Positions 19,355 to 29,732 of a stretch of 64,000 bases of DNA are shown piece after piece. The translations under genes and the position numbers were made by a program. The notes under the pieces were generated by a model. That model worked only from the letters and a program-made list of their open reading frames with translations. It was not told where the DNA came from and ran no database searches. The first letter of the stretch is position 1. Every line of letters begins with the position of its first letter. The stretch comes from Flavobacterium sp. BFFFF1. GTDB taxonomy: Bacteria; Bacteroidota; Bacteroidia; Flavobacteriales; Flavobacteriaceae. The stretch is from positions 85,735-149,734 of the forward strand of contig NZ_NKJE01000004.1 of the NCBI RefSeq assembly GCF_002256285.1, written 5' to 3'.

Positions 19355-20698
19355 TTAAGCTACTGCTTTTCTATTTTTACCGCTTTTCATTAAGCTGTCG
19401 TAGTGTCTGTTCAATATATATGAATTGATCTGCTGGATAGTATCTATCGCAACACCAACCATAATGATTAACGACGTACCTCCAAAGAACATCGCCCATT
19501 GTTGCTGTACTCCGATATTAACGATAATCGCCGGGAACACAGCAATAAGCGCAAGAAACAGAGAGCCAGGAAATGTTATTAAAGACATAATCTTATCTAA
19601 GTAATCCGCGGTTTCAACTCCTGGCCTGATGCCTGGAATAAATCCACTACTTCTTTTCAGGTCATCGGCCATCTTGTTCGTCGGCACGGTGATTGCTGTA
19701 TAGAAATAAGTGAAGATGATGATTAGGAATGCGAAGACAAAACTATACCAGAATCCAAAAGGACTGCTGAATTCACTTGCAATAGACTGAGAAACCTCAG
19801 ACTCTGACAATTTAGCCAAAGCAGCCGGTATGAACATAATGGCCTGCGCAAAGATGATTGGCATTACTCCGGCAGCGTTAAGCTTTAAAGGAATAAACTG
19901 TCGGTTTGCACCAGTAGCATCCTGCTCAAATTCACCACCAACGGTTCTTCTCGCATACTGTACCGGTATTCTTCTTACTGCCATTACCAACAATACACAC
20001 GCAATAATCACTAACAACCAGATAATTATCTCGATAACCAATAGCATCGGCCCACCGTTGTTGTTTGTAATTGTTGACGTAAATTCCTGAGCAAAAGCCA
20101 TTGGCATTCTGGCAAGGATACCCACCATAATCAATAGTGAAATACCATTACCAATTCCTTTATCGGTAATCTTCTCTCCAAGCCACATGGCAAAAATCGT
20201 ACCTGTAACCAGGATCACAACTGAAGAAAATAAGAATTCAAAAGAATCAAAACCTAAGACAAAAGCACTTTGAGGTAACGTTTTGTATAGATTATAGATA
20301 TAGCCAGGTCCTTGTACAAGTGTAATTGCAATGGTCAGCCAACGCGTAATCTGATTCAGTTTCTTTCTACCACTCTCACCATCTTTCTGTAATTTCTGCA
20401 GGTAAGGAATTGCAATTCCCATCAGCTGCACTACAATGGATGCCGAGATGTATGGCATAATACCTAATGCGAAAACAGACGCTTTTGAGAAAGCACCTCC
20501 TGTAAACATATCAAGGATTGAACCGATACCGTTTTTAGTCTGCCCTGTTAAGCCCCCTAATTGTGTCGCATCAATACCCGGCAGTGTAACGTGCGCACCA
20601 AAACGATAAACCAATAACAGACCCAGCGTAAACAGGATTCTGTTTTTTAATTCTTCGATTTTCCAGACATTGGCTAATGATTCAAAAAATTTCTTCAT
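19355..20698 (-). CDS. secY: Protein translocase channel subunit SecY
   Basis: SecY is the pore of the Sec channel in the inner membrane and works with SecE, SecG and SecA. The 447 residues carry about ten hydrophobic spans. Family segments include GIMPYISASIVVQLMGI, ITDKGIGNGISLLIMVGI, GVMPIIFAQAIMFIP and the cytoplasmic loop GFIPGIRPGVETADYL. It lies 11 bases after rplO in the usual spc-operon position. Confidence 0.98.
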   Translation of the reverse strand: MKKFFESLANVWKIEELKNRILFTLGLLLVYRFGAHVTLPGIDATQLGGLTGQTKNGIGSILDMFTGGAFSKASVFALGIMPYISASIVVQLMGIAIPYLQKLQKDGESGRKKLNQITRWLTIAITLVQGPGYIYNLYKTLPQSAFVLGFDSFEFLFSSVVILVTGTIFAMWLGEKITDKGIGNGISLLIMVGILARMPMAFAQEFTSTITNNNGGPMLLVIEIIIWLLVIIACVLLVMAVRRIPVQYARRTVGGEFEQDATGANRQFIPLKLNAAGVMPIIFAQAIMFIPAALAKLSESEVSQSIASEFSSPFGFWYSFVFAFLIIIFTYFYTAITVPTNKMADDLKRSSGFIPGIRPGVETADYLDKIMSLITFPGSLFLALIAVFPAIIVNIGVQQQWAMFFGGTSLIIMVGVAIDTIQQINSYILNRHYDSLMKSGKNRKAVA

Positions 20699-20709
20699 AC
20701 GACAGAAAA

Positions 20710-21162
20710 TTACAGGGTTACAGCTTCACCACCAGCCGCTTCAATAGCAGCTTTTGCGGTAGCCGTAAATTTGTGAGCAGTTACTTTTAGTTTCGCTTTC
20801 AATTCACCTCTTCCTAAAATCTTAACGATTTCATTTTTGGTAGCCAAACGATTCGTTACAAATACTGTCATATCAACAGTGTCTGTTACAAGTCCATTGT
20901 CAACCAACAATTGTAATGTGTCAAGATTAACACCTTCGTATTCTTTACGGTTGATGTTTTTGAAACCAAACTTAGGCACACGCCTTTGAAGTGGCATCTG
21001 ACCACCTTCAAAACCAATCTTTTTAGAGTATCCTGAACGGGATTTTGCTCCTTTGTGACCTCTTGCGGAAGTACCACCTTTACCGGAACCTTCTCCGCGA
21101 CCTACCCTCTTATTTTGATTGTGGGTTGAACCTTCAGCAGGTTGTAAGTTACTTAAATTCAT
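20710..21162 (-). CDS. rplO: 50S ribosomal protein L15
   Basis: uL15 is a large-subunit protein with a long glycine- and arginine-rich N-terminal extension that threads into 23S rRNA. The 150 residues begin MNLSNLQPAEGSTHNQNKRV, followed by GRGEGSGKGGTSARGHKG. The C-terminal part ends KFTATAKAAIEAAGGEAVTL. It starts 11 bases after rpmD. Confidence 0.98.
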   Translation of the reverse strand: MNLSNLQPAEGSTHNQNKRVGRGEGSGKGGTSARGHKGAKSRSGYSKKIGFEGGQMPLQRRVPKFGFKNINRKEYEGVNLDTLQLLVDNGLVTDTVDMTVFVTNRLATKNEIVKILGRGELKAKLKVTAHKFTATAKAAIEAAGGEAVTL

Positions 21163-21173
21163 AACTGTATTTG

Positions 21174-21356
21174 TTATTTAACTTCCTCTACGGAAACTAA
21201 GTGTTTAACTTTGTTTATCATCCCAAGGATTGCAGGATTTGACTCGTGTTCTACAACCTGGCCCATCTTACGAAGGCCCAAAGCCTCAAGTCCTCTTTTT
21301 TGTGTCAGTGGACAGTTGATTTTGCTTCTTACTTGTTTTACTAATAACTTTGCCAT
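21174..21356 (-). CDS. rpmD: 50S ribosomal protein L30
   Basis: This 60-residue uL30 has the short bacterial form. [20 protein letters not shown] and [20 protein letters not shown] match the family. It lies between rpsE and rplO with 11-base gaps on both sides. Confidence 0.97.
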   Translation of the reverse strand: MAKLLVKQVRSKINCPLTQKRGLEALGLRKMGQVVEHESNPAILGMINKVKHLVSVEEVK

Positions 21357-21367
21357 ATTTCCTGTGA

Positions 21368-21886
21368 TTATCCTTTAAATACTTTCTCTAATGATACACC
21401 CCTTTGTCTTGCAACAGTGTGAGCGCTTCTCATTTGCAGCAAAGCATCGAAAGTTGCTTTAACCACGTTGTGAGGGTTTGATGATCCCTGTGATTTTGAC
21501 AATACATCATGAATACCTACTGATTCAAGAACCGAACGAACAGCTCCACCAGCGATAACTCCTGTACCATGCGAAGCCGGCATTAGGAATACACGTGCAC
21601 CACCAAATTTACCTTTTTGTTCGTGTGGAACTGATTGCCCGCTCAAAGGAATCCTTACCAGATTTTTCTTAGCATCTTCCACCGCTTTAGCGATTGCTTC
21701 AGAAACGTCTTTAGATTTTCCTAATCCGTGACCTACTACTCCATTTTCATCACCTACTACTACAATGGCAGAGAAACCGAATGCACGACCTCCTTTTGTA
21801 ACTTTGGTAACACGATTTACACTAACCAGACGATCTTTTAATTCAAGTCCGCTTGGTTTTACAGATTCTATATTTCTATTTTTCAT
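21368..21886 (-). CDS. rpsE: 30S ribosomal protein S5
   Basis: uS5 helps decoding accuracy and mRNA unwinding at the entry site. The 172 residues include the double-stranded RNA-binding-like N-terminal domain ([20 protein letters not shown], then [19 protein letters not shown]). The C-terminal domain has the [15 protein letters not shown] pattern. It starts 6 bases after rplR. Confidence 0.98.
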   Translation of the reverse strand: MKNRNIESVKPSGLELKDRLVSVNRVTKVTKGGRAFGFSAIVVVGDENGVVGHGLGKSKDVSEAIAKAVEDAKKNLVRIPLSGQSVPHEQKGKFGGARVFLMPASHGTGVIAGGAVRSVLESVGIHDVLSKSQGSSNPHNVVKATFDALLQMRSAHTVARQRGVSLEKVFKG

Positions 21887-21892
21887 AATAAA

Positions 21893-22243
21893 TTAGAATT
21901 TAAGTCCAGCGGCTCTTGCGCCTTCTGCTAATGATTGAATACGACCGTGGTATAAATAACCACCCCTGTCGAATGTAACGGTTTCGATTCCGGCTTTTAA
22001 CGCCTTCTCAGCAACCAGTTTTCCAACTTCGCCTGCTGTTGCAACGTTTGTACCTTTATTTACTCCTTTTTCTCTTGAAGAGGCAGCCAGTAAAGTTACT
22101 CCATTCACATCATCAATGAGCTGTGCGTAGATTTCTTTATTGCTTCTGAATACAGAAAGTCTTGGTTTTGCAGCAGTTCCGCTTACAATCTTTCTGATTC
22201 TGAATTTGATCCTCTGTCTTCTATCGGATTTTGTTAATGACAT
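21893..22243 (-). CDS. rplR: 50S ribosomal protein L18
   Basis: uL18 binds 5S rRNA with L5 and L25. The 116 residues show [18 protein letters not shown] and the C-terminal [20 protein letters not shown], ending RAAGLKF as usual. It lies between rplF and rpsE with gaps of 14 and 6 bases. Confidence 0.98.
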   Translation of the reverse strand: MSLTKSDRRQRIKFRIRKIVSGTAAKPRLSVFRSNKEIYAQLIDDVNGVTLLAASSREKGVNKGTNVATAGEVGKLVAEKALKAGIETVTFDRGGYLYHGRIQSLAEGARAAGLKF

Positions 22244-22257
22244 AATCTTTAAAATTT

Positions 22258-22800
22258 TTAAGCTGATTTACCTGCTTTTCTTCTTAATACTTCACCTACG
22301 AACTTAACCCCTTTTCCTTTGTAAGGCTCAGGACGACGGAAACCACGAATTTTCGCAGCAACGGCACCCAAAAGCTGTTTGTCATGGGAAGTTAATTTTA
22401 CGATTGGGTTTTTACCTTTCTCAGAGATTGTTTCTACAACCACTTCAGGCGCCACCTCCAACACGATGTTGTGAGAGAACCCTAAAGCCAAATCCAGCTT
22501 TTGACCCTGGTTTGAAGCCCTGTATCCTACACCAACCAATTCCAGTTCTTTAGTAAAACCTTCCGATACCCCGTTAATCATGTTATTGATCAATGATCTG
22601 TACAATCCGTGTTTTGCTCTCTGGTCTTTAGTATCTGATGATCTTTCCACAAGGACCTGATCGCCATTCACTGTTATGGTCACGTCAGCATAATCCTGAG
22701 ACAGCTGACCTTTTTTTCCTTTTACGTTAACCACACCATCTTTCACTTCAACAGTGACTCCGGCAGGAATTACAACGGGATTTTTACCTATTCTTGACAT
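22258..22800 (-). CDS. rplF: 50S ribosomal protein L6
   Basis: uL6 lies near the factor-binding centre of the large subunit. The 180 residues start [19 protein letters not shown] and carry two similar alpha/beta domains. The C-terminal signature [16 protein letters not shown] is present. It follows rpsH by 18 bases. Confidence 0.98.
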   Translation of the reverse strand: MSRIGKNPVVIPAGVTVEVKDGVVNVKGKKGQLSQDYADVTITVNGDQVLVERSSDTKDQRAKHGLYRSLINNMINGVSEGFTKELELVGVGYRASNQGQKLDLALGFSHNIVLEVAPEVVVETISEKGKNPIVKLTSHDKQLLGAVAAKIRGFRRPEPYKGKGVKFVGEVLRRKAGKSA

Positions 22801-22818
22801 CTTCTGATCTTTTAATAG

Positions 22819-23217
22819 TTAGTATACGTAACAGATAACTTCACCACCTACATTCAGCTGTTTCGCTTGCTTTCCCGTCATCAGACCTTTAGAAGTTGAA
22901 ACAATCGAGATGCCTAATCCGTTAAGGATCCTTGGCAACTTTCCGGCACCTGCATACTTACGTAAACCTGGTTTACTAATTCTTTGGATGTCCTTGATTA
23001 CAGGCTCTTTGGTATCTTTATCATACTTCAAAGCAATTTTGATAGAACCCTGAACGGTGTTCTCCTCAAACTTGTAGCTCAGGATGTATCCCTGATCAAA
23101 TAAGATCTTGGTAATCTCTTTTTTAAGATTAGAAGCAGGAATCTCAACGACTTTGTGGTTTGCAGCCACTGCGTTTCTAACCCTTGTCAAATAATCCGCG
23201 ATTGGATCTGTGTACAT
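22819..23217 (-). CDS. rpsH: 30S ribosomal protein S8
   Basis: uS8 binds the central domain of 16S rRNA. In E. coli it also represses the spc operon by binding a site at the start of rplE. The 132 residues begin MYTDPIADYLTRVRNAVAAN and contain the C-terminal GISIVSTSKGLMTGKQA. Here the gene is preceded by an unusual 151-base spacer with a long hairpin (23296-23349), which is a candidate place for feedback control. Confidence 0.98.
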   Translation of the reverse strand: MYTDPIADYLTRVRNAVAANHKVVEIPASNLKKEITKILFDQGYILSYKFEENTVQGSIKIALKYDKDTKEPVIKDIQRISKPGLRKYAGAGKLPRILNGLGISIVSTSKGLMTGKQAKQLNVGGEVICYVY

Positions 23218-23295
23218 ATAAATTAAATTGCGGTTTTGGTATTCATACCGGACCTTCCGGCAGAACCTGAAACCATTAAACTTTGGTAATTAATT

Positions 23296-23349
23296 AACAG
23301 ACAGTTGTAAGTTGCCCGTTAAAAGCGTGCAAACTTACAACTATCTGTT
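23296..23349 (-). promoter_or_regulatory. Long hairpin in the rpsN-rpsH spacer
   Basis: AACAGACAGTTGTAAGTT and AACTTACAACTATCTGTT form an 18 bp stem with one mismatch and an 18-base loop that itself contains GC pairs. The rest of the spacer has smaller palindromes, GGTAT/ATACC and CCGGA/TCCGG, close to the rpsH start. No T run follows on the minus strand, so it is unlikely to be a simple terminator. A regulatory leader, a processing site or the remnant of a mobile hairpin are possible. Confidence 0.6.
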
Positions 23350-23368
23350 GAAATATCAAAACTGAATT

Positions 23369-23638
23369 TTACCAGCTTGCTTTTTTCACTCCGGGAATTA
23401 GGCCATTGTTAGCCATTTCACGAAATGTTACACGTGAAATACCGAACTGACGCATATAACCTCTTGGTCTTCCAGTGAGTTTGCAACGGTTGTGCATACG
23501 AACAGGAGAAGCATTTTTTGGTAATTTCTGTAGGCCTTCATAATCTCCGGCTTCTAACAAAGCCTTCCTTTTTTCAGCATATTTCGCTACCGTTTTCTCT
23601 CTTTTCACCTCACGGGCTTTCATTGATTCTTTAGCCAT
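23369..23638 (-). CDS. rpsN: 30S ribosomal protein S14
   Basis: uS14 lies in the head of the small subunit. The 89-residue length and the presence of only one cysteine ([18 protein letters not shown]) show the longer zinc-free type. The end, [12 protein letters not shown], is the family C-terminus. It starts 3 bases after rplE. Confidence 0.98.
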   Translation of the reverse strand: MAKESMKAREVKREKTVAKYAEKRKALLEAGDYEGLQKLPKNASPVRMHNRCKLTGRPRGYMRQFGISRVTFREMANNGLIPGVKKASW

Positions 23639-23641
23639 AAC

Positions 23642-24193
23642 TTAATTCTTTTTAAAAGGTAAACCTAATTCAGCCAACAACGATTTTGCTTCTTTGTCTG
23701 TCGCAGCACTAGTCACGAAAGTAATGTCCATACCAGTGATTTTATTCACTTTATCGATATCAATTTCAGGAAAAATGATCTGCTCCAAGACACCAAGGTT
23801 GTAATTTCCTCTTCCGTCAAAACCTGTAGCTTTGATTCCGTTGAAATCACGAACACGTGGCAAAGCTGAAGTGATCAGCCTGTCAAGGAATTCATACATT
23901 CTTTCGCCACGCAAAGTAACTTTAGCACCAATCGGCATTCCTTTTCTCAATTTGAACGACGCGACGTCTTTCTTAGAGATGGTAGAAACAGCTTTTTGTC
24001 CTGTGATTTTTGTCAATTCATCTACAGCATAATCGATTAGTTTCTTGTCAGAAACCGCTGCACCAACTCCTTTACTCAAAACGATTTTTTCAAGTTTAGG
24101 AACCTGCATTACGTTTTTGTAACCGAATTCTTCTTTAAGAGCAGACACAACGCGGTCTTTATACTCTTGTTTTAGTCTTGGAATATATGCCAT
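23642..24193 (-). CDS. rplE: 50S ribosomal protein L5
   Basis: uL5 binds 5S rRNA and contacts the P-site tRNA and S13. The ATG at 24193 ([15 protein letters not shown], 183 residues) is preferred over the in-frame GTG one codon upstream, and it leaves 2 bases after the rplX stop. Family segments [33 protein letters not shown] and [16 protein letters not shown] are present. Confidence 0.97.
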   Translation of the reverse strand: MAYIPRLKQEYKDRVVSALKEEFGYKNVMQVPKLEKIVLSKGVGAAVSDKKLIDYAVDELTKITGQKAVSTISKKDVASFKLRKGMPIGAKVTLRGERMYEFLDRLITSALPRVRDFNGIKATGFDGRGNYNLGVLEQIIFPEIDIDKVNKITGMDITFVTSAATDKEAKSLLAELGLPFKKN

Positions 24194-24195
24194 CA

Positions 24196-24477
24196 CTATG
24201 CTTTATTAGCTTTCTTTGATTCTTTTTTCGCGCCTTTATCTGCTGCTTTGCCTTCTACTAAAGACAAGTTTGAGATATGGATAGGAGCTTCTTTCTTAAC
24301 GATACCGCCTTGTGGGTTTTTAGCGCTTGGCTTGGTATGTTTAGATACCATGTTCACCCCTTCAACGATCGCTTTGTTTTTCTCAGGATACACACGTGAA
24401 ACGGTTCCTGTCGTACCTTTGTGGTCACCAGCAATTACCTTTACAGTGTCTCCGCTTTTTATCTTTAGCTTTATCAT
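24196..24477 (-). CDS. rplX: 50S ribosomal protein L24
   Basis: uL24 starts large-subunit assembly and sits at the tunnel exit. The 93 residues contain the KOW motif at [19 protein letters not shown] and the sequence [21 protein letters not shown] Lys-rich tail ends the protein. The gap to rplN is 12 bases. Confidence 0.97.
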   Translation of the reverse strand: MIKLKIKSGDTVKVIAGDHKGTTGTVSRVYPEKNKAIVEGVNMVSKHTKPSAKNPQGGIVKKEAPIHISNLSLVEGKAADKGAKKESKKANKA

Positions 24478-24489
24478 CTTGATAATAAA

Positions 24490-24858
24490 TTAAAGCACTT
24501 CAGGTGCCAATGATACAATTTTCATGAATTGTTTTTCACGAAGTTCTCTCGCAACCGGACCAAAAACACGAGTTCCTCTCATCTCACCCTGCGCATTCAA
24601 AAGAACACATGCATTGTCATCAAAACGGATATAAGAACCATCGGCTCTTCTCACTTCTTTCTTGGTACGTACAACAACTGCAGTCGAAACCGCTCCTTTT
24701 TTCACGTTTCCGTTTGGAGTGGCATCTTTAATAGAAACTACAATTTTATCTCCGACAGAGGCATAACGACGTTTCGTTCCTCCAAGCACACGGATCGTCA
24801 AAACTTCTTTTGCTCCCGTGTTATCTGCTACTTTTAATCTTGATTCCTGTTGTACCAT
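24490..24858 (-). CDS. rplN: 50S ribosomal protein L14
   Basis: uL14 contributes to intersubunit bridges and binds ribosomal silencing factor in other bacteria. The 122 residues begin [20 protein letters not shown] and include [20 protein letters not shown]. It starts 2 bases after rpsQ. Confidence 0.98.
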   Translation of the reverse strand: MVQQESRLKVADNTGAKEVLTIRVLGGTKRRYASVGDKIVVSIKDATPNGNVKKGAVSTAVVVRTKKEVRRADGSYIRFDDNACVLLNAQGEMRGTRVFGPVARELREKQFMKIVSLAPEVL

Positions 24859-24860
24859 AA

Positions 24861-25121
24861 TTACTTAGCTCTTTCAATGATTTCAACCAATCTCCAACAT
24901 TTTGATTTACTCAAAGGACGCGTTTCGCTGATCCTTACCGTATCTCCAATGTTACAGTCATTTGTTTCGTCGTGTGCAACAAATTTCTTTGTTTTCAATA
25001 CGAACTTACCGTATAACGGGTGCTTTACTTTAGTTACCTGCGCAACAACAATGGACTTGTCCATTTTGTTAGAGGTTACAACACCTATTCTTTCTTTTCT
25101 TAAGTTTCTTTTATCTTCCAT
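24861..25121 (-). CDS. rpsQ: 30S ribosomal protein S17
   Basis: uS17 is an OB-fold primary binder of 16S rRNA. The 86 residues contain [19 protein letters not shown], the [20 protein letters not shown] region and [19 protein letters not shown]. The gap to rpmC is 10 bases. Confidence 0.97.
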   Translation of the reverse strand: MEDKRNLRKERIGVVTSNKMDKSIVVAQVTKVKHPLYGKFVLKTKKFVAHDETNDCNIGDTVRISETRPLSKSKCWRLVEIIERAK

Positions 25122-25131
25122 TTTCGCAGAA

Positions 25132-25323
25132 TTATTGTTGCTCTCTTTTGCTCAATTCAGTAGTCAGTCTTGCGACTGTTCTTCTTACACTTCTGATTTG
25201 AAGCGGATTCTCTATAGGAGAAATAGCGTGAGCCATTTTAAGATCATTATAGGTCTTTTTAGTCTGGCTCAATTTTTCCTGCAATTCAGCAACGGAAAGA
25301 TCTTTTATCTCATTTTGTTTCAT
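25132..25323 (-). CDS. rpmC: 50S ribosomal protein L29
   Basis: This 63-residue two-helix protein lies at the tunnel exit near the trigger-factor and SRP docking site. [20 protein letters not shown] and [20 protein letters not shown] match the family. It starts 11 bases after rplP. Confidence 0.96.
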   Translation of the reverse strand: MKQNEIKDLSVAELQEKLSQTKKTYNDLKMAHAISPIENPLQIRSVRRTVARLTTELSKREQQ

Positions 25324-25334
25324 AATAGTATAAA

Positions 25335-25760
25335 TTATGCTTCGAAATCTCTCGCAACGACGAACTTAGTTTTCACCGGCAGTTTTTGTGCAGCAAGACG
25401 CAAAGCTTCTTTAGCTACTGACAAAGGAACACCACCAACTTCAAACATAATTCTTCCAGGTTTAACAACGGCCGCCCAATATTCAACGGCTCCTTTACCT
25501 TTACCCATACGTACCTCGAGAGGCTTCTTGGTGATCGGTTTATCCGGGAAAATCTTAATCCAAAGCTGGCCTTCCCTTTTCATGTAACGGGTTGCAGCAA
25601 TACGCGCAGCCTCGATTTGACGTGAAGTAAGGAACATTCCATCTTCGTGTACAGATTTAATTCCGAACATTCCGTTTGAAAGTTCATGCCCTCTTTGGGA
25701 ATTTCCTTTCATTTTACCTTTCTGTACCTTGCGGTATTTTGTTCTTTTAGGCTGTAACAT
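25335..25760 (-). CDS. rplP: 50S ribosomal protein L16
   Basis: uL16 helps position tRNAs between the A and P sites. The 141 residues start [19 protein letters not shown] and include [36 protein letters not shown] and the C-terminal [16 protein letters not shown]. It lies 21 bases after rpsC. Confidence 0.98.
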   Translation of the reverse strand: MLQPKRTKYRKVQKGKMKGNSQRGHELSNGMFGIKSVHEDGMFLTSRQIEAARIAATRYMKREGQLWIKIFPDKPITKKPLEVRMGKGKGAVEYWAAVVKPGRIMFEVGGVPLSVAKEALRLAAQKLPVKTKFVVARDFEA

Positions 25761-25781
25761 TTTTCTTTACTTTTTAAAAAA

Positions 25782-26552
25782 TTACTTTCTTTTACGGTCT
25801 CCGCCGCCACCAGGTTTTCTGTCTTTGTTGAAAGGCTTACGATCTCCCCTTGGAGCGTCACCACCTTTACCACCACCTTGGCCCGGTTGCTTCTTGTCCA
25901 TTCCGACAAGTGGAGAAAGATCTCTCTTTCCGTAAACTTCGCCTTTCATGATCCATACTTTGATACCCATACGACCATAAGTCGTGTGTGCTTCAGCCAA
26001 AGCATAATCAATATCGGCTCTGAAAGTTGATAGAGGAATACGTCCTTCTTTGAAACCTTCTGAACGCGCCATCTCAGCTCCATTCAAACGACCAGAGATT
26101 AAAACTTTGATGCCTTCAGCGTTCATACGCATTGAGGCAGCAATAGCCATTTTAATTGCTCTTCTGTAAGAAATACGGCTTTCGATCTGACGGGCAATGC
26201 TAGTCGCAACCAGATAAGCATCAAGTTCAGGTCTTTTAATTTCAAAGATGTTAATTTGAACCTCTTTGTCAGTAACTTTCTTAAGTTCTTCTTTCAACTT
26301 GTCTACCTCTTGTCCGCCTTTCCCGATAATGATACCAGGTCTTGCAGTAGTGATAGTAACGGTTACAAGTTTCAAAGTTCTCTCGATGATTACTTTTGAT
26401 ACACTAGCTTTAGATAAACGGGCGTGGATGTACTTTCTGATTTTATAATCTTCGGCGATTTTGTCACCGTAATCATTTCCACCATACCAGTTAGAATCCC
26501 AACCTCTGATGATCCCAAGTCTGTTTCCAATCGGATTTGTCTTTTGTCCCAT
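25782..26552 (-). CDS. rpsC: 30S ribosomal protein S3
   Basis: uS3 lines the mRNA entry channel. The 256 residues include the KH domain with [20 protein letters not shown] and the C-terminal domain with [20 protein letters not shown]. The tail after about 215 is unusually rich in Gly, Lys and Arg ([20 protein letters not shown], then [10 protein letters not shown]). This makes it longer than the 233 residues of E. coli and disordered in appearance. It is 1 base from rplV. Confidence 0.98.
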   Translation of the reverse strand: MGQKTNPIGNRLGIIRGWDSNWYGGNDYGDKIAEDYKIRKYIHARLSKASVSKVIIERTLKLVTVTITTARPGIIIGKGGQEVDKLKEELKKVTDKEVQINIFEIKRPELDAYLVATSIARQIESRISYRRAIKMAIAASMRMNAEGIKVLISGRLNGAEMARSEGFKEGRIPLSTFRADIDYALAEAHTTYGRMGIKVWIMKGEVYGKRDLSPLVGMDKKQPGQGGGKGGDAPRGDRKPFNKDRKPGGGGDRKRK

Positions 26553-26553
26553 C

Positions 26554-26967
26554 TTAATTATTTGCTTGTGTGTTATCTAATTGTCCCAACACGATGGTTA
26601 CGTGGTTAGAACGTTTTCTAATTCTGTGTGCTCTTCCTTGTGGTGCAGGACGAAGTCTTTTCAGCATCATCCCACCGTCAACACGGATTTCTTTTACAAT
26701 TAAGCCTGCTTCCGCCACGTTTCCGTCTGCATTTTTCTGCTCCCAGTTGTTGATGGCAGACAATAACAGTTTTTCAAGCTTGCGTGAAGCTTCTTTAGTG
26801 CTGAACCTTAAAATGTTCAACGCTCTTTCTACCTTCTGACCCCTTACCAAGTCTGCTACTAAGCGCATTTTTCTAGGTGAAGTAGGGCAGTTATTCAACT
26901 TTGCGAAAGCAATCTGCTTGTTAGCTTCTTTGATGCCTTCGGCTCTTTCTCTTTTACGAACTCCCAT
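26554..26967 (-). CDS. rplV: 50S ribosomal protein L22
   Basis: uL22 reaches into the exit tunnel, where macrolide resistance changes occur in other species. The 137 residues include [20 protein letters not shown] and the C-terminal loop [20 protein letters not shown]. Its N-terminus is about 20 residues longer than in E. coli. It starts 6 bases after rpsS. Confidence 0.98.
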   Translation of the reverse strand: MGVRKRERAEGIKEANKQIAFAKLNNCPTSPRKMRLVADLVRGQKVERALNILRFSTKEASRKLEKLLLSAINNWEQKNADGNVAEAGLIVKEIRVDGGMMLKRLRPAPQGRAHRIRKRSNHVTIVLGQLDNTQANN

Positions 26968-26973
26968 TGCTTC

Positions 26974-27252
26974 TTATTTTTTACCTTTATTTTTTGCTCC
27001 AGCATGACCACGGAATGATCTTGTCGGTGAAAACTCTCCTAATTTATGACCTACCATGTTTTCAGTTACGTAAACAGGTACAAACTGACGACCGTTGTGT
27101 ACAGCGATCGTTTGGCCGACGAAGTCAGGCGTAATCATAGAAGCACGAGACCATGTCTTTACTACTCCTTTATTACCTTTTTCAATATTCTCCTGTACTT
27201 TTTTATCCAGCTTATAGTGAACAAAAGGACCTTTTTTTAATGAACGTGCCAT
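26974..27252 (-). CDS. rpsS: 30S ribosomal protein S19
   Basis: uS19 is a head protein that forms a complex with S13. The 92 residues begin [19 protein letters not shown] and include [20 protein letters not shown] and [12 protein letters not shown]. The gap to rplB is 7 bases. Confidence 0.98.
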   Translation of the reverse strand: MARSLKKGPFVHYKLDKKVQENIEKGNKGVVKTWSRASMITPDFVGQTIAVHNGRQFVPVYVTENMVGHKLGEFSPTRSFRGHAGAKNKGKK

Positions 27253-27259
27253 ATCTTAA

Positions 27260-28084
27260 TTATTTCTTTCTACGTTCTACGATATACTTATTACTCGGGT
27301 TCTGTTTAGAACGTGTCCTGTATCCTTTAGCTGGCAATCCTTTTCTTGAACGTGGATGTCCACCTGAAGAACGTCCTTCTCCACCACCCATTGGGTGATC
27401 GACAGGGTTCATTGCTACTGGTCTTGTTCTTGGCCTTCTGCCCAACCATCTTGTCCTACCGGCCTTACCGGAAACGATCAACTGGTGGTCAGAGTTGGAA
27501 ACTGCTCCAATGGTAGCCGAACAAGTCAACAAGATCAATCTTGTTTCCCCTGATGGCATTTTAATTGTAGCGTATTTTCCGTCCCTTGCCATTAATTGTG
27601 CAAATGTTCCAGCAGAACGAGCGATAACAGCTCCCTGCCCAGGACGCAATTCAATACATGAAATGACAGTTCCCAATGGAATTTTGCTCAATGGCAATGT
27701 GTTACCGATTTCAGGTTGTGCTTCAGCTCCGGAAACTAATTTCTGGCCTACCTGCAACCCGTTTTGGGCAACGATATAAGTTTTCTCACCATCAGCGTAA
27801 GCTAATAAAGCGATGAACGCAGTTCTGTTTGGATCGTACTCGATTGATTTCACTGTAGCCGGAATACCGTCTTTAGTTCTTTTAAAATCGATTACACGAT
27901 AACGCTGCTTGTGACCACCACCCGTATAACGCATGGTCATCTTTCCTTGACTATTTCTACCTCCTGAGTTTTTTATCGGCGCTAACAAAGAGCGTTCCGG
28001 CTTATCAGTTGTAATAGCGTCAAAACTATTCACAACTCTAAATCGCTGACCCGGGGTAATAGGTTTTAATTTTCTAACTGACAT
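27260..28084 (-). CDS. rplB: 50S ribosomal protein L2
   Basis: uL2 is needed for subunit joining and the peptidyl-transferase centre. The 274 residues contain the RNA-binding domains ([20 protein letters not shown]) and the family signature [20 protein letters not shown] with its conserved His. It starts 16 bases after rplW. Confidence 0.98.
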   Translation of the reverse strand: MSVRKLKPITPGQRFRVVNSFDAITTDKPERSLLAPIKNSGGRNSQGKMTMRYTGGGHKQRYRVIDFKRTKDGIPATVKSIEYDPNRTAFIALLAYADGEKTYIVAQNGLQVGQKLVSGAEAQPEIGNTLPLSKIPLGTVISCIELRPGQGAVIARSAGTFAQLMARDGKYATIKMPSGETRLILLTCSATIGAVSNSDHQLIVSGKAGRTRWLGRRPRTRPVAMNPVDHPMGGGEGRSSGGHPRSRKGLPAKGYRTRSKQNPSNKYIVERRKK

Positions 28085-28100
28085 AGTGCTGCCTTAATGT

Positions 28101-28391
28101 TTAGATATTATTGTAAAAATCTATTGTTTCTCCTTCTTGTACTTGTACAATCGCCTTCTTGAAAGCGTTTGTCTTTCCACTGATCATACCACTTTTAGTG
28201 TATTTTGTACTTCTGTCCGGTCTAACGTTCATGGTGTTCACATTTACAATCGTTACGCCATAAGCAGCTTCAACAGCCTGCTTAATTTGTACTTTGTTTG
28301 CTTTCCTGTCAACCACAAAACCGAACTGGTTCAAAGTCTCACCTTGCTTGGTTACTTTTTCAGTTACTATAGGCTTAATTATGATGCTCAT
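28101..28391 (-). CDS. rplW: 50S ribosomal protein L23
   Basis: uL23 is the main docking site for trigger factor and SRP at the tunnel exit. The 96 residues begin MSIIIKPIVTEKVTKQGETL. The family core KVQIKQAVEAAYGVTIVNVN and TMNVRP is present. It lies 7 bases after rplD. Confidence 0.97.
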   Translation of the reverse strand: MSIIIKPIVTEKVTKQGETLNQFGFVVDRKANKVQIKQAVEAAYGVTIVNVNTMNVRPDRSTKYTKSGMISGKTNAFKKAIVQVQEGETIDFYNNI

Positions 28392-28398
28392 ATCCCTA

Positions 28399-29028
28399 TT
28401 ATTTGCTTAAATTTTCTTCAATTCCTTCTAAAGAACCTTCCAATAACACAATATTATTTGCGTTTAGAATGGCGTAAGTACTTAATTCTGAGCTACTTAC
28501 AACGCTAGAAGCTTTTAAATTGCGTGACGACAAATATACATTTTTATTTGTATCACCCAACACGAATAAAGATTTTTTGTTTTCTAACCCTAAAGCTTTC
28601 AAAACATTAATGAAATTTTTAGTGTTTGGAGTATCAAAACTGAAGTCTTCCAAAACGATCAGGTTAGCTTCTTTTGCTTTCAAAGAGAAAGCCGATTTTC
28701 TAGCCAGACGTTTCAAACTTTTGTTCAATTTGAAAGAATAACTCCTTGGTCTTGGACCAAAAACAGTACCCCCACCTTTAAACAAAGGGTTTTTAATACT
28801 TCCTGCACGGGCTGTACCGGTACCTTTTTGTTTCTTGATCTTACGAGTAGACCCGGTAACTTCAGCACGCTCTTTTGCTTTGTGCGTTCCTTGTCTTTGG
28901 TTCGCCAGATACTGTTTTACATCTAAGTAAACTGCATGCTTGTTTGGCTCGATTCCAAAAACGTCATCAGAAAGCTGTACTTTTCTTCCAGTTTCTTTTC
29001 CGCTGATATTTAAAACATTTACTTCCAT
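28399..29028 (-). CDS. rplD: 50S ribosomal protein L4
   Basis: uL4 has a loop lining the exit tunnel. In E. coli it also represses the S10 operon by acting on the mRNA leader. The 209 residues contain TRKIKKQKGTGTARAGSIKN, FGPRPRSYSFKLNKSLKRLA and the C-terminal domain with VLEDFSFDTPNTKNFINVLK. Its start codon overlaps the rplC stop by one base (TAATG), which suggests coupled translation. Confidence 0.98.
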   Translation of the reverse strand: MEVNVLNISGKETGRKVQLSDDVFGIEPNKHAVYLDVKQYLANQRQGTHKAKERAEVTGSTRKIKKQKGTGTARAGSIKNPLFKGGGTVFGPRPRSYSFKLNKSLKRLARKSAFSLKAKEANLIVLEDFSFDTPNTKNFINVLKALGLENKKSLFVLGDTNKNVYLSSRNLKASSVVSSSELSTYAILNANNIVLLEGSLEGIEENLSK

Positions 29029-29645
29029 TACTTCTGAATGATTACATAAGAGTTATTGTGTCCAGGAACTGCACCTTTAACCAAAATAAGGTTTTTCTCT
29101 GCAATTACTTTTAACACTCTCAGGTTTTGAACTTTAACATTGTCTCCACCCATTCTTCCAGCCATACGCATTCCTTTGAATACGCGTGATGGATAAGATG
29201 AAGCTCCCACAGATCCAGGTGCTCTCAAACGGTTGTGCTGACCGTGAGTCGCCTGACCCACACCACCAAAACCATGACGCTTTACAACACCCTGAAAACC
29301 TTTACCTTTGCTAACGCCTTGAACGTCCACAAATTCCCCTTCTTCAAAAACGGTCACGTTAATAACGTCACCTAATTTTTGCTCTGTTGCGAAATCCTGG
29401 AATTCAACGACTTTTTTCTTAGCTACAGTTCCCGCTTTTTTAAAGTGGCCAACAGCCGCTTTTGTGGAATGTTTCTCGTTTTTGTCATCGAAACCAAGCT
29501 GCAACGCTTCATACCCGTCAACACCTTTGGTTCTGACTTGGGTAACAACACATGGTCCAGCTTCAATTACGGTACAAGGAATGTTTTTCCCGTTCTCGTC
29601 GAAGATGCTGGTCATGCCGATTTTTCTACCAATTAACCCAGACAT
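29028..29645 (-). CDS. rplC: 50S ribosomal protein L3
   Basis: uL3 starts large-subunit assembly and extends to the peptidyl-transferase centre. The 205 residues begin [20 protein letters not shown] and include [20 protein letters not shown], with the conserved Gln that is methylated in other bacteria. The upstream 139-base spacer with a perfect hairpin sets it apart from rpsJ. Confidence 0.98.
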   Translation of the reverse strand: MSGLIGRKIGMTSIFDENGKNIPCTVIEAGPCVVTQVRTKGVDGYEALQLGFDDKNEKHSTKAAVGHFKKAGTVAKKKVVEFQDFATEQKLGDVINVTVFEEGEFVDVQGVSKGKGFQGVVKRHGFGGVGQATHGQHNRLRAPGSVGASSYPSRVFKGMRMAGRMGGDNVKVQNLRVLKVIAEKNLILVKGAVPGHNNSYVIIQK

Positions 29646-29732
29646 AAAATATAATTAATAATTAATAATTGATAATTGACAATGATTGCCAATCAGTTTA
29701 AATTCTTTTACTTGTATTAAGACATTAGAAAT

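Noticed and set aside
24850..25587. Plus-strand ORF of 245 codons
   Set aside because: It lies fully opposite rpsQ, rpmC and rplP, which are certain genes.
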